A DNA stretch of 64,000 nt from Chloroflexota bacterium (GCA_028873965.1 JAPPMU010000052.1:1-64000), one strand, 5' to 3'. Counted from the first letter of the stretch, positions 1-9,448 are shown. Notes: generated by a model from the letters alone, not told the origin. A program made the numbers and translations.

Positions 1-96
1 CCGCCTGCCATGTGCACCGCCATTAACCTTGGGGTCGCCATGTGCTGCCCCGGCCGCATGTCAACACCCGTCATGCGCACCCATTTTCCTCAGCCT

Positions 97-192
97 GTCA
101 TTGCGACCCCGCACTTGATGCGGGGGTGGCAATCTCGTTCCCGCGGCGGCGTTCGTTGCCTTGACGAGATTGCCACGCTGCGCTCGGAATGA
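97..192. repeat. Imperfect palindromic intergenic repeat (GTCATTGCGA...GTGGCAATCTCGTT...ACGAGATTGCCACGCTGCGCTCGGAATGA)
   Basis: Inverted arms read directly; same family as elements at about 25.2, 46.7, 57.4 and 58.5 kb. Confidence 0.8.
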
Positions 193-326
193 GAACACGG
201 GCGAAACTGGGTACGTGCGAGCCCCCGCAGGTTTCACATTTTTCAACCGCACTCCGGCACGGGACGCCCGCGAGCCGGCATCTCTACGCGCGCGTAACCT
301 CTGATTGTTGTGCTGCCGGTCTGCGA

Positions 327-332
327 TATAAT
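327..332 (+). promoter_or_regulatory. Putative -10 element TATAAT (followed by CGC)
   Basis: TATAATCGC about 25-30 nt upstream of cysC; motif recurs upstream of several other genes in the window. Confidence 0.5.
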
Positions 333-354
333 CGCCCGCGATAACTGATCTCTG

Positions 355-1008
355 GTGTGCGATATGGGCAACCAATCTGAAGTGTTCTGGCAGGACTACA
401 CGGTGTCCCGGCATGACCGGACCGCGCTGCTCAACCAGGAGCCTATGGTGCTCTGGTTCACCGGGCTGTCGGGCGCCGGCAAGACGACGCTGGCCAACTG
501 CCTGGCCAAGCGGCTGTACGACTGCGGCTACGCCACCTACGTGCTGGACGGCGACAACCTGCGCCACGGCCTCAACCGGGACCTGGACTTCAGTGTCGCG
601 GCGCGCCAAGAAAACGTGCGGCGCATGGCGGAAGTGGCCGGCCTCATGTACGACGCCGGCCTGATCACGCTGGCGGCCTGCATCTCGCCGTTCAAGGCGG
701 AGCGGGACTTTGCCCGGAGCCTGGTTCCCGCCGGCAGGTTCGTCGAGGTGTTCGTCGATACTCCGCTGGCCCTGTGTGAGGAACGGGATAACAAGGGCCT
801 CTATCGACGCGCCCGGGCCGGCGAAATCAGCAATTTCACCGGCATAGACTCGCCCTTTGAGCGCCCGGAGGAACCGGAGATCGCCATCAACACCAGCGGG
901 CGCTCGCCCGGTCAGTGCATCGAGACCATCATGGATTACCTGACTACGAGACGGCTCATTTCTCCAACTGAACCGGGTGCGCACAACACGACGAGACAGC
1001 GGGCGTAA
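355..1008 (+). CDS. cysC: Adenylylsulfate kinase (APS kinase)
   Basis: Walker A GLSGAGKTT, DGDNLRHGLNRDLDFS, SPFKAERDFAR, GLYRRARAGEISNFTGIDSPFE; alternative start at 364. Confidence 0.93.
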   Translation: MCDMGNQSEVFWQDYTVSRHDRTALLNQEPMVLWFTGLSGAGKTTLANCLAKRLYDCGYATYVLDGDNLRHGLNRDLDFSVAARQENVRRMAEVAGLMYDAGLITLAACISPFKAERDFARSLVPAGRFVEVFVDTPLALCEERDNKGLYRRARAGEISNFTGIDSPFERPEEPEIAINTSGRSPGQCIETIMDYLTTRRLISPTEPGAHNTTRQRA

Positions 1009-1088
1009 TGGCGGCGAATTTCCGACTGCCGCCAGGTTTTGAGCGTCCGGGAGCACCGGGTCGATTGGCAACACTCGCGGCCCGGCGG

Positions 1089-1094
1089 TATAAT
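1089..1094 (+). promoter_or_regulatory. Putative -10 element TATAAT upstream of ilvE
   Basis: TATAAT 38 nt upstream of the coding start. Confidence 0.45.
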
Positions 1095-1126
1095 AGCTCG
1101 AATTCTTTGCTCAAAGGGGGCATTAC

Positions 1127-2089
1127 GTGACTACCAATGGCCAGGCTTCCTTCAACGCCGATGAACTGCAGGTGTTTTTCCGTGGGCAGTTTGTACCAGC
1201 CAGCGAGGCCAGGGTAAGCGTAATGACCCACGCCCTCCACTACGGGACGGGCGTATTCGAGGGTATCCGCGGCAACTGGAACGAAGAGCAGGGCGCGATC
1301 AACATCTTCCGCATGCGGGAGCACTACGAGCGCCTGCTGGACGGATGTCGCATTCTCATGCTCGACATCCCCTACTCCGCCGATCAGCTCTGCGACATTA
1401 CCGTTGATCTGGTCGAGCGCAACCGCCACGATTCCGACATATACATCCGGCCGCTCGCCTACAAGAGCGAGGAACTGGTGGCCAACCTGAAGCTGCAGGA
1501 GCTGTCGTCGGACTTCACCTTGATTACGGTGCCCTTCGGCAATTATCTGGGTAGCGACCGGCTGCGCTGCTGCACGTCGTCGTGGCGTCGGGTGGACGAC
1601 CCGATGATCCCGGCGCGCATCAAGGCCTGCGGCATCTACATCAACAGCATTCTCGCCAAGACCGAGGCCACCATCGCCGGCTTCGATGAAGCCATCCTGC
1701 TCAACCACGACGGCCATGTGTCGGAAGGGTCCGGCGAGAACATCTTCATGGTCAAGAAAGGGGTCATCTACACCCCACCGCTGGAGGACAACGTTCTCGG
1801 CGGGATCACGCGCGACACCATCATGCAGTTGGCGTCCGCGGAGATGGGAATGGAAGTGCAGATGCGCACCATCGACCGCAGCGAATTGTACCTTGCCGAC
1901 GAGGTGTTCCTCAGCGGTACCGCCGCCCACCTGACCCCGGTCGTCGAGCTGGACTATCGACCCATCGCCGACGGCCAACCCGGACCGGTCACGACGCAAC
2001 TGCAGCGCATGTATTTCGACATCGTGGTCGGCAACAATCCCAAGTACCGGCACTGGTGCACCCAGGTAAGGCAGCCGGTAGCGGCCTAG
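1127..2089 (+). CDS. ilvE: Branched-chain amino acid aminotransferase (class IV PLP)
   Basis: HYGTGVFEGIRG, RPLAYKS, SEGSGENIFMVKKG, LGGITRDTI, FLSGTAAHLTPV. Confidence 0.93.
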   Translation: MTTNGQASFNADELQVFFRGQFVPASEARVSVMTHALHYGTGVFEGIRGNWNEEQGAINIFRMREHYERLLDGCRILMLDIPYSADQLCDITVDLVERNRHDSDIYIRPLAYKSEELVANLKLQELSSDFTLITVPFGNYLGSDRLRCCTSSWRRVDDPMIPARIKACGIYINSILAKTEATIAGFDEAILLNHDGHVSEGSGENIFMVKKGVIYTPPLEDNVLGGITRDTIMQLASAEMGMEVQMRTIDRSELYLADEVFLSGTAAHLTPVVELDYRPIADGQPGPVTTQLQRMYFDIVVGNNPKYRHWCTQVRQPVAA

Positions 2090-2116
2090 GGAGATCGCCC
2101 CGCCGGAGAAGCGGCG

Positions 2117-2785
2117 ATGCTCGGGCTGTTCGGCGCGGCCGCCCTGCTGGGCTACCTGCTGGGTAGCATTCCCACCGCCTATCTGGTGGTGCGCTGGGTC
2201 ACCAGGGGCGCGGTTGACATCCGTCGGGCTGGCGACGGCAACGCCGGGGCCAACAACGTCAACCGCGTCTGCGGCCGGCGGTGGGCCATCCTGGTCGGTG
2301 CGGTGGACATCGCCAAAGGCGTGGCAGCGGTGCTGGCGTTCAACCTGCTATCCCGTCTGGTCAACCCCACGCTGGGTGGCAGTCCTTCCGGTTTACCCGA
2401 CCCGCTGGCTCCGATCTTCGCCTTGACTCCGGCCGGGATGCTGGCCGGCGCCGCTGCCATGGCTGGTCAAATCTGGCCGATCTGGTTGAGATTCCGCGGC
2501 GGTCGCGGAGCGGCCACTGCTCTGGGCATTACCGGCGCCGCGCTGCCGGCCGCGGTGCTGATTATGGCATTGCCGTGCATCGCGGTCCTGGTACTCACCA
2601 GAAGCACCATTATCGCGCTGCCGTTCATTTATCTCACCTCGATGGTGCTGGCCCGGGCGATTCTCGGTGTCGGCTGGGGGCCTGTTGGCTACTGCCTGGG
2701 CGTTTTCATTGCCGTGGGAGCGGTGCACTTCTGGGCAGTGCGCTCGCGCCGGCCGGCCGGTGGAGCCACCCCCGGCCATGGATAG
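2117..2785 (+). CDS. plsY: Glycerol-3-phosphate acyltransferase PlsY
   Basis: YLLGSIPTAYLV, GDGNAGANNVNRVCG, FRGGRGAATALG; multi-TM. Confidence 0.88.
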   Translation: MLGLFGAAALLGYLLGSIPTAYLVVRWVTRGAVDIRRAGDGNAGANNVNRVCGRRWAILVGAVDIAKGVAAVLAFNLLSRLVNPTLGGSPSGLPDPLAPIFALTPAGMLAGAAAMAGQIWPIWLRFRGGRGAATALGITGAALPAAVLIMALPCIAVLVLTRSTIIALPFIYLTSMVLARAILGVGWGPVGYCLGVFIAVGAVHFWAVRSRRPAGGATPGHG

Positions 2786-2795
2786 AGCCCTTTCG

Positions 2796-3692
2796 TCACA
2801 GCGCCGCCAGCATGGTCGTACCGCCGACGATCATCAGGATGGCGACGCCCTTGGCTGCCAAAGCCCCGGGTCGCAGCGATTCCTGAAGCATCCCGAAGGT
2901 CCGCCAGCTAAGCAATGTGCCCACTACGAACACGAACAGCGGCCGCGTGGCCAGTATTGCCGACGCCAACGACACCGGCCCCAGGCTGAATGACCAGACG
3001 AACAGCATGATGGCCAGCTGAGGCAGCAGGCCCTCTCCAATCACGAAAGTTGCCAGGCCCGGACCGGAACGCAATCCGCGGAACAGCCTACGCCAGTTCT
3101 CTGGCTGTCCATACACCGCGAACGCCGGCACCATACCCAGCTCCTGCAATCCGAACACTTCCCACGGCGTCAGGTCGGTGAGGACCAGCTTGGCCAGGAA
3201 GAACGCCAGACCCAGGGTGATGGAACTGCCCACCAGCACCGTCAACCCCGGGGTCAGTTTCAGCAGTCCCCGGCCGAATCCTTCAATGGAAACCAGCCCG
3301 ACGCCGGCGATCACCAGCGCAATCGCCGCCCACTGCGGAGCCGTGATGGTCTCGCCCAGCACCGCCATCGCGAGCAGCGCTACCAGTATCGGGTTGGTCT
3401 GGCTCACCGCGACGGCTCGCGAGGCCTCGCCCAACTTGAGTCCCAGGAACAGCAGCAGCAACCCGGTGCCCAGGCTGACTCCCGACAAAAGACCGATGAC
3501 AACTGCCTGCGCCGGCGCCGCGACTGGCCAGCCCACGGAGATCAGGATTATCGCCGCGCATACCGATCGTGTAACGATCGAACCGGCGCCCAGTGCCCCA
3601 ACTCCCTCAAGGTAGTTGTCCAGCAGCCTTTTGTGGGCAATGTTCGCAAGGCCGAGCGAAGCGGCGCTGCAGATGGCCAGGAGGATCCACAC
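2796..3692 (-). CDS. EamA/DMT-superfamily transporter
   Basis: About 10 hydrophobic helices, duplicated EamA-like halves (VAVSQTNPILVALLAMAVLGE). Confidence 0.8.
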   Translation of the reverse strand: MWILLAICSAASLGLANIAHKRLLDNYLEGVGALGAGSIVTRSVCAAIILISVGWPVAAPAQAVVIGLLSGVSLGTGLLLLFLGLKLGEASRAVAVSQTNPILVALLAMAVLGETITAPQWAAIALVIAGVGLVSIEGFGRGLLKLTPGLTVLVGSSITLGLAFFLAKLVLTDLTPWEVFGLQELGMVPAFAVYGQPENWRRLFRGLRSGPGLATFVIGEGLLPQLAIMLFVWSFSLGPVSLASAILATRPLFVFVVGTLLSWRTFGMLQESLRPGALAAKGVAILMIVGGTTMLAAL

Positions 3693-3819
3693 GGGGTTCG
3701 CGATTACCTTGTGGTAGAGATTGCGCCGGAGGTCATCATTCCGATCAAAGCGAACGACGACGGCAGCCAGCCGACGCAGTATAACTTGCCCGCACGCGGG
3801 GTTTGCGCCGAGCCCCTGC

Positions 3820-3825
3820 TATAAT
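3820..3825 (+). promoter_or_regulatory. Putative -10 element TATAAT(CGCG)
   Basis: TATAATCGCGC 33 nt upstream of the arylsulfotransferase ORF. Confidence 0.5.
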
Positions 3826-3857
3826 CGCGCCGGATTTGAAATAGCGGAGGTACACGA

Positions 3858-4979
3858 ATGGGCTGGTCGATTCACCATCCAGTCGGACTGATCCATCACA
3901 CACCCGCAGCGTGCAATCGCGGCTACACGCTTTTTTCGACCACGCGCGGGGGCAAGGACGCTTACCTGATCGACATGCAGGGCAACGTCGTCCACCGGTG
4001 GCATTCTCCTGAGGGCATCCACTATTCCTACTTGCTGGACAACGGCAACCTGCTGTGCCGTACCTTACCGCCCGAGGACGCCGGCGGCATCGAGACGGTG
4101 GGCGGCTCGTCGGCCAGCATCATCGAACTGGACTGGGACAGCAACCTGGTCTGGGCCTACCGCAACAACACTCTTCACCATGATTACGAGCGGTTGCCCA
4201 ACGGCAATACCCTGTTGCTCATGTGGGATCCCATTCCGGAGGATCTGGTTGCGCAGGTACAGGGCGGATATGACGTGGATTTCGCTCCCGGGATGCTTGG
4301 CGACGTGGTTCGTGAGGTGACCCCAGACGGCGCGACCGTTTGGGAATGGAGGTCCTGGGAGCACCTGGATCCCAGCGAAGACGTTCTAGGTCCGCTGGAC
4401 GCCCGGCGGGAATGGACCCACGGGAATTGCCTGAACGTCACGCCCAACGGCGACCTGCTGGTGAGTTTCCGTTTGACCAACACCGTGGGCATCGTCGACC
4501 GCGCCACCGGAGCCTTCACCTGGAAGTGGGGCCCGGGCGAGATTGACCACCAGCATCATCCCACCTGGCTGGACAACGGACGGGTGCTGATCTTCGACAA
4601 CGGCTCCCACCGGCGGGGCGCCAGTTACTCCCGCGTCGTGGAAGTGGATCCGGCAACCAACGAGATCCATTGGCAGTACCAGGGAATGCCGGCCATCTCC
4701 TTCTACAGCTACAACATCAGCAGCGCGGAGCGGCAACCCAACGGAAACACGCTGATCTGCGAGGGGGCGCCGGGCCGCATGTTCGAGGTCACCCCTCGGG
4801 GCGAGATCGTCTGGGAGTACATCAACCCGTTCTTCCTCTATAGCGGCGCCGCCGGCGGTGGCGGCATGGAATACACCAACGCCACCTTCCGCTGCCACCG
4901 CTACAGCGCCGACCACCCGGCGCTCGTGGGGAAGGACCTGGACCCGAGGAGGCACGCGGCGCTGAATCGTATCCTATAA
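3858..4979 (+). CDS. Arylsulfotransferase (ASST) family protein
   Basis: Repeated beta-propeller motifs (GNVVHRWHSPEG, LPNGNTLLLMWD, GATVWEWRSWEHLDP, EWTHGNCLNVTPNGDLLVSFR, HHPTWLDNGRVLIFDNG). Confidence 0.8.
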   Translation: MGWSIHHPVGLIHHTPAACNRGYTLFSTTRGGKDAYLIDMQGNVVHRWHSPEGIHYSYLLDNGNLLCRTLPPEDAGGIETVGGSSASIIELDWDSNLVWAYRNNTLHHDYERLPNGNTLLLMWDPIPEDLVAQVQGGYDVDFAPGMLGDVVREVTPDGATVWEWRSWEHLDPSEDVLGPLDARREWTHGNCLNVTPNGDLLVSFRLTNTVGIVDRATGAFTWKWGPGEIDHQHHPTWLDNGRVLIFDNGSHRRGASYSRVVEVDPATNEIHWQYQGMPAISFYSYNISSAERQPNGNTLICEGAPGRMFEVTPRGEIVWEYINPFFLYSGAAGGGGMEYTNATFRCHRYSADHPALVGKDLDPRRHAALNRIL

Positions 4980-4997
4980 TGGTGTCATAAGGAGGAG

Positions 4998-6308
4998 ATG
5001 CATCTTCCTTTGTGCCAGGAACATAACCCGATGATCATCAATCGGATACAGGTGCTCAATTACGGATGCCTTCGGTACGTGGACGTGCCGATGGACCGCT
5101 TCCACGTGCTCATCGGCCCCAACGCCAGCGGCAAGAGCACGCTGATGGACGCAATCAAGTTCGTGTCCGACGTTGTGCGAGACGGGGTCAGTGCAGCGTG
5201 CGAGCGTCGCACCGCGAACTTTGCGGATTTGGTGTGGGGACGGCCGGAGGATCCCGAGGAGCAACGATTTGAAATCGCGCTGGAGTTCGAGCTACCTATT
5301 GAAGCACTCGAACTGTTGCCATCGCAACGCAATTACCGGACATTCCGGTACGAACTTTCAGTAGGGATCGATGTGCGAACAAGTCGGGTTTCCTTACTCA
5401 AAGAGAGGGGTGTGCTAAGGGTACAGACGGAGCAAAATCTCAAGCAATCGCTAATGTTCCCTGAACCTGATGTTCCTCCGCAGACTCTTACGGGCGCAAG
5501 GCCGAAAGGGCAACGGACGATATTTAGCAAAAGCGAAACTGGCCGGAGTAGATTCAATGACGAGACGATCAGGGAAACTGGTAGCGTCAACTGGAATTTG
5601 GGGCTAAATCTAAGTTCTGACCGCTCGGCTTTGTCGATTATGCCCGATCATGACGAAAAATACCCGGCTTCGACCCGGGCTATGGTATTTCTAAGGGATA
5701 AAGTGACCGTATTAGCGCTCAACAGTGAGCGGATGCGGCAAGCCAGTCGACCAGGTGTAGGCATTGACATGCTGCCTGACGGTTCGAACCTGCCGTGGGT
5801 CGCTGATGCGATGATCAGTCGTACGCCCGACCTGGCTGGTGAATGGATCGGTCATATCCAATGCGCTTTGTCGGGGCTCCACTCGGTAAAAATCATGGAC
5901 AGACCCGACGACCGCCACAAATACCTGATGCTGCAATATTCGCACGGGTTGGACGTGCCTTCATGGAAGGTCTCCGATGGTACTTTGCGCCTGATGGCCC
6001 TGACCATGCTCGCATATTCGCCTCAATCGTCTGGACTATACATGATTGAAGAGCCTGAAAATGGGATTCATCCAGGGGCGTTGCAAGACGTTTTCGATTC
6101 GTTGTCTTCAGTATACGAAGCGCAAGTCCTTTTGGCTAGTCATTCCCCAGAATTTGTGGCCATCGCGAATGTCCATCAGTTGCTGTGCTTCGGTAAAACT
6201 GATGCGGGTGTCGTCGATATCGTTCGTGGGAATTCGCATCCTCGCCTGAAAGATTGGCAATACGAGACCGATTTGGGGACCTTCTTCGCCTCGGGCATAC
6301 TCGCATGA
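4998..6308 (+). CDS. AAA (ABC/OLD-like) family ATPase, candidate defence ATPase
   Basis: Walker A LIGPNASGKSTLMDAIKF, Walker B LYMIEEPENGIHPGAL, D-loop/His switch VLLASHSPEFVAIA; alternative start at 5031 (MIINRIQVLNYG). Confidence 0.88.
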   Translation: MHLPLCQEHNPMIINRIQVLNYGCLRYVDVPMDRFHVLIGPNASGKSTLMDAIKFVSDVVRDGVSAACERRTANFADLVWGRPEDPEEQRFEIALEFELPIEALELLPSQRNYRTFRYELSVGIDVRTSRVSLLKERGVLRVQTEQNLKQSLMFPEPDVPPQTLTGARPKGQRTIFSKSETGRSRFNDETIRETGSVNWNLGLNLSSDRSALSIMPDHDEKYPASTRAMVFLRDKVTVLALNSERMRQASRPGVGIDMLPDGSNLPWVADAMISRTPDLAGEWIGHIQCALSGLHSVKIMDRPDDRHKYLMLQYSHGLDVPSWKVSDGTLRLMALTMLAYSPQSSGLYMIEEPENGIHPGALQDVFDSLSSVYEAQVLLASHSPEFVAIANVHQLLCFGKTDAGVVDIVRGNSHPRLKDWQYETDLGTFFASGILA

Positions 6309-6943
6309 ATGAAGCCTCTTTTTCGAAGGACCTCGTAGTGCTGGCTGCTGACGGAACAATTCAGCGCACCGTGCAGACCTTGTTGGAAGATCGGCAAGAT
6401 GCATTGGGCATATCTGCCCTGACCGTCGATATTCAAACCCATCGCCATCACGATTCGGGTTGCCGTTCTGCCCCCGGCGAAGTAATCAACCCGTTACGCA
6501 ACTTGTACCGGAAGGGGATGTTAATTTTCGATTTCCATGGCAGTGGAGAAACGCAACGTACTGCAGCGCAGTTGGAAGTTGATCTAGAGCAACAACTACA
6601 GAATGCAGGCTGGGGACATGACCGGATTGCAGTAGTGGCGATCGAGCCTGAGTTGGAAGCTTGGGTGTTTGGAGCCTCCGTTAGCGTTTTGGAAGGCCTT
6701 GTCGGTTGGTCTCAACCGCAAGGTATCAGCGACTGGTTAGAGCTAAATGGCTTTATCACTAGCGGGGAAACCAAGCCGAATGATCCACAGGCTGCTTTCG
6801 ATGGAATGCTTCAAATGCATCGGAAACGCCGCTCAAGAAAATTGTTCGCCGATCTCGCCCGCACCGTCAGTTTCTCCCGTTGCCAGGATCGCGCCTTCCA
6901 GAAATTCCGCGCCACGCTCCAACGTTGGTTCCCTGCCGAATGA
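6305..6943 (+). CDS. TOPRIM/DUF4276-like small partner protein of the AAA ATPase
   Basis: Start overlaps the upstream stop (ATGA, 6305-6308); acidic motifs VVLAADGTI, MLIFDFHGSGE, VAIEPELEAWVFG resemble TOPRIM/DUF4276/RloB-type proteins. Confidence 0.65.
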   Translation: MNEASFSKDLVVLAADGTIQRTVQTLLEDRQDALGISALTVDIQTHRHHDSGCRSAPGEVINPLRNLYRKGMLIFDFHGSGETQRTAAQLEVDLEQQLQNAGWGHDRIAVVAIEPELEAWVFGASVSVLEGLVGWSQPQGISDWLELNGFITSGETKPNDPQAAFDGMLQMHRKRRSRKLFADLARTVSFSRCQDRAFQKFRATLQRWFPAE

Positions 6944-6975
6944 AAAAGGCGGCGTCATCCGGACGCCGCCTTTTT
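6943..6975. terminator. Bidirectional intrinsic terminator
   Basis: AAAAAGGCGGCGT-CATCCGG-ACGCCGCCTTTTT perfect 13-bp stem between convergent genes. Confidence 0.9.
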
Positions 6976-7000
6976 GAACTCCATCCAATCTGAAATTCGT

Positions 7001-7690
7001 CTACGCCGGCCGCACCCGCATCTCCCGCAGGTCGTCGGCGATGATGAGCTGCGCCTCGGTCTGCTCCTGGATGTCCTCCGGGGACCAGCCGGGGGCATGC
7101 TCGCGCAGGACGAACCCGTCTTCGGTGATTTCGAACAGACCCAAGTCCGTAGCCAGCAGCTTGACCACTCCCGGCGCGGTGATGGGCAGATTGCATTGTT
7201 TGAGCACACGGGGCGCGCCGTTGCGCTGGTTGTGCTCCATGGCGATGAACACGCGCTTGGCGCAGGCGGCCAGGTCCATCGCGCCGCCGATCCCGCCGCC
7301 CTTGCGCACCGGAATGCGCCAGTTGGCGAAGTCTCCGTTTTCGGATACCTCGTACGCTCCCATCACCGTCACGTCCACCATGCCCTTCCTGATGATCCCG
7401 AACGAATCGGCGTGATGCACGATGGCCATGCCGGGCAGGGCAACCACGTTCTGGCCGCCGGCGTTGACCAGGTGCCTGTCTTCTTCCCCGGCAGGAGCCA
7501 GCGGACCAAATCCGATCACCCCGTTTTCGGAATGAAAGATGATCTCCTTGTCCGGCTCGCACTCCAGGTAGTTGGAGCAAAGAGTTGGCATACCCACGCC
7601 CAGGTTCACGATCCAACCGTCCTGGAACTCCATGGCAAGGCGGTCGCACATGGTTTGCCTGGAGAGGCGGGGCTTGTCCGCGGTAGTCAT
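7001..7690 (-). CDS. CoA-transferase subunit B (3-oxoacid CoA-transferase family)
   Basis: VNLGVGMPTL, FHSENGVIGFGP, GGIGGAMDLA; adjacent to subunit A. Confidence 0.88.
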   Translation of the reverse strand: MTTADKPRLSRQTMCDRLAMEFQDGWIVNLGVGMPTLCSNYLECEPDKEIIFHSENGVIGFGPLAPAGEEDRHLVNAGGQNVVALPGMAIVHHADSFGIIRKGMVDVTVMGAYEVSENGDFANWRIPVRKGGGIGGAMDLAACAKRVFIAMEHNQRNGAPRVLKQCNLPITAPGVVKLLATDLGLFEITEDGFVLREHAPGWSPEDIQEQTEAQLIIADDLREMRVRPA

Positions 7691-7757
7691 CGCAATACTC
7701 CTTGTGTTCTTGATCGCGTACCCGTTTCAGCGCCGACGCTGACCTGAACCGGCGTCT

Positions 7758-8456
7758 TCAGTCCCAAATCCCGTCTTCCGGGATCTTTACCAGTCGATCA
7801 ACGTAGATTCCCGGAACGTGCACGCAGTCCGGGTCAATCTCCCCAGGTTCAACGATGCTATCTTCCACCTCGACGACGGTGATATCGGCAGCCATGGCCA
7901 TCACGGGGTTGAAGTTGCGTTGGGTCAGGCGGAATTGCAGATTGCCGAAGGTGTCGGCCCGATACGCGCGAATGAGCGCAAAATCGGCCGGCAGGGGGTA
8001 TTCCAGCACGTAGGTGCGGCCGTTGATTTCCCGGTGCTCCTTGCCTTCCGCCAGCTCAGTGCCGACGCTGGCCGGCGTGTAGAAAGCGCCGATGCCAGCC
8101 GCGGCGGCCCGCATGCGTTCGGCCAGCGTCCCTTGCGGGACCAGTTCTGCATCCAGCTCATCGTCGTTGTACATCTGGACGAAGGGCGTGATCTGCGACG
8201 GGTGAGTCGGCGCGGTGAACGCGCAGATCATCTTCTTGACCTGGCGGGCTTCGATCAACGTACCGACGTCCACGCGGTCGTCCAGTGAACCCGCATTGTT
8301 GGAAATGCCGGTTAGGTCCTTGACCCCCAGCCGGTGCACTGCGGCCAGGAGGTTGCGGGCCAGGCCCACGTTGCCAAAACCGGGCGACATGAAAGTCATG
8401 CCGTCTTTCATGTCGGCAACGGCGGAGTCGAAATCGGGGAAAACCTTGTTCTTCAT
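7758..8456 (-). CDS. CoA-transferase subunit A (3-oxoacid CoA-transferase family)
   Basis: DGMTFMSPGFGNVGLARNLL, PQGTLAERMRAAAAGIGAFYTPASVGTELAEGKE. Confidence 0.88.
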   Translation of the reverse strand: MKNKVFPDFDSAVADMKDGMTFMSPGFGNVGLARNLLAAVHRLGVKDLTGISNNAGSLDDRVDVGTLIEARQVKKMICAFTAPTHPSQITPFVQMYNDDELDAELVPQGTLAERMRAAAAGIGAFYTPASVGTELAEGKEHREINGRTYVLEYPLPADFALIRAYRADTFGNLQFRLTQRNFNPVMAMAADITVVEVEDSIVEPGEIDPDCVHVPGIYVDRLVKIPEDGIWD

Positions 8457-8575
8457 TGGGGTGGGCTCCCATTCCTGGTGTCGCCGCCGGTAGCCGGCGA
8501 CGATGCCGCCGTCGCCAAAGGCGCGACGGATGCGGCCATTATACTAGCAACATAACCTGTGGCAACGCGCCTGGC

Positions 8576-9439
8576 TCAGCGCAACAATTGATCCCCGCAG
8601 CTGGTGCAAAATGTGGCGTCAAGCCGGTTGCCATTCCCGCAGTAACTACAGTATAGCGCGGCAATCTCACTCCGCCCCGACGCAGTTGCTGTACCACAAA
8701 AACGACAGTAGCGGCTAACAATGCTGATACGTCGCCGGCAGGCGGGGCAGTCCATGCGTGGATAGTTGCGGCGGTAACGGAACGGGGAAACGCGTCGCGC
8801 CCAAGTGAAACGTCCCACCGCCCAGGCTACTCCCAAGGTAACCAGAACGACTGCCGCCGGCCAAAACGTAAATACCACCACATTGAATATGCCATGAACC
8901 AACGCGCCAGCTGAGATGCCTGCCAGCGTTTGCCAACTCTGGCGTCGCCCGGCTTGCACCTGCCGTCCCAGCGCATAACCCCAGAAGCTGCCAAAAACGA
9001 CGTGCGCTGCGGTGCTCAAAGGAGCACGTCCCACCATGACAAGGGGGCCGTAGGACAGCACGTAGAAAAGGTTTTCCAGCGATGCGAAGCCGAGGCTGGC
9101 GGCGGCGCTGTACACCAACCCGTCGCCCGGTTCGTCAAAATACGCAGAACGATATGCCAGCAAGCGGACGGCCAGAAACTTACAGAACTCCTCCACTGGC
9201 CCGACCACAAGCAACATTCCGGTGGCGATGGTAGCCAGGCTCGCTGATTTGAGCTGAGTTGGGTCGTCCACAAAAACAGTGTTGAGAGCGCCAGCCGGCA
9301 GGGTTGAAGCCATACCCATCAGAAATGTGAATACCAGCAGCTGTCGGGGTCCCGGGCGAAACACTCCCCGGCGGATAAAGAACCACAGCCAGAAAATGCC
9401 GGGAGCGAAGGCGAGTAATGGAAACAGGAGTAGCTCCAA
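8576..9439 (-). CDS. PrsW-family intramembrane metalloprotease with C-terminal double zinc ribbon
   Basis: Multi-TM; GPVEEFCKFLAVR (EExxK-like), GFASLENLFYVL, HVVFGSFWGYALG; C-terminal CPACRRRISIVSRYCRFCG and CSYCGNGNRLDATFCTSCG. Confidence 0.8.
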   Translation of the reverse strand: MELLLFPLLAFAPGIFWLWFFIRRGVFRPGPRQLLVFTFLMGMASTLPAGALNTVFVDDPTQLKSASLATIATGMLLVVGPVEEFCKFLAVRLLAYRSAYFDEPGDGLVYSAAASLGFASLENLFYVLSYGPLVMVGRAPLSTAAHVVFGSFWGYALGRQVQAGRRQSWQTLAGISAGALVHGIFNVVVFTFWPAAVVLVTLGVAWAVGRFTWARRVSPFRYRRNYPRMDCPACRRRISIVSRYCRFCGTATASGRSEIAALYCSYCGNGNRLDATFCTSCGDQLLR

Positions 9440-9448
9440 TCTGACCGC

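Noticed and set aside
61-1074. 337-aa minus-strand ORF opposite cysC
   Set aside because: Antisense to a clear APS kinase; no family motifs
2281-2886. 201-aa plus-strand ORF overlapping plsY
   Set aside because: Alternate-frame translation of plsY; Arg/Gly-rich and without motifs
3633-3824. 63-aa plus-strand ORF between the DMT transporter and ASST genes
   Set aside because: Overlaps the transporter N-terminus and the promoter region; no recognisable domain or convincing RBS
7001-8456. CoA-transferase pair considered as part of the neighbouring ATPase/TOPRIM-like module
   Set aside because: Opposite strand, separated by a bidirectional terminator, high-GC ordinary metabolic genes
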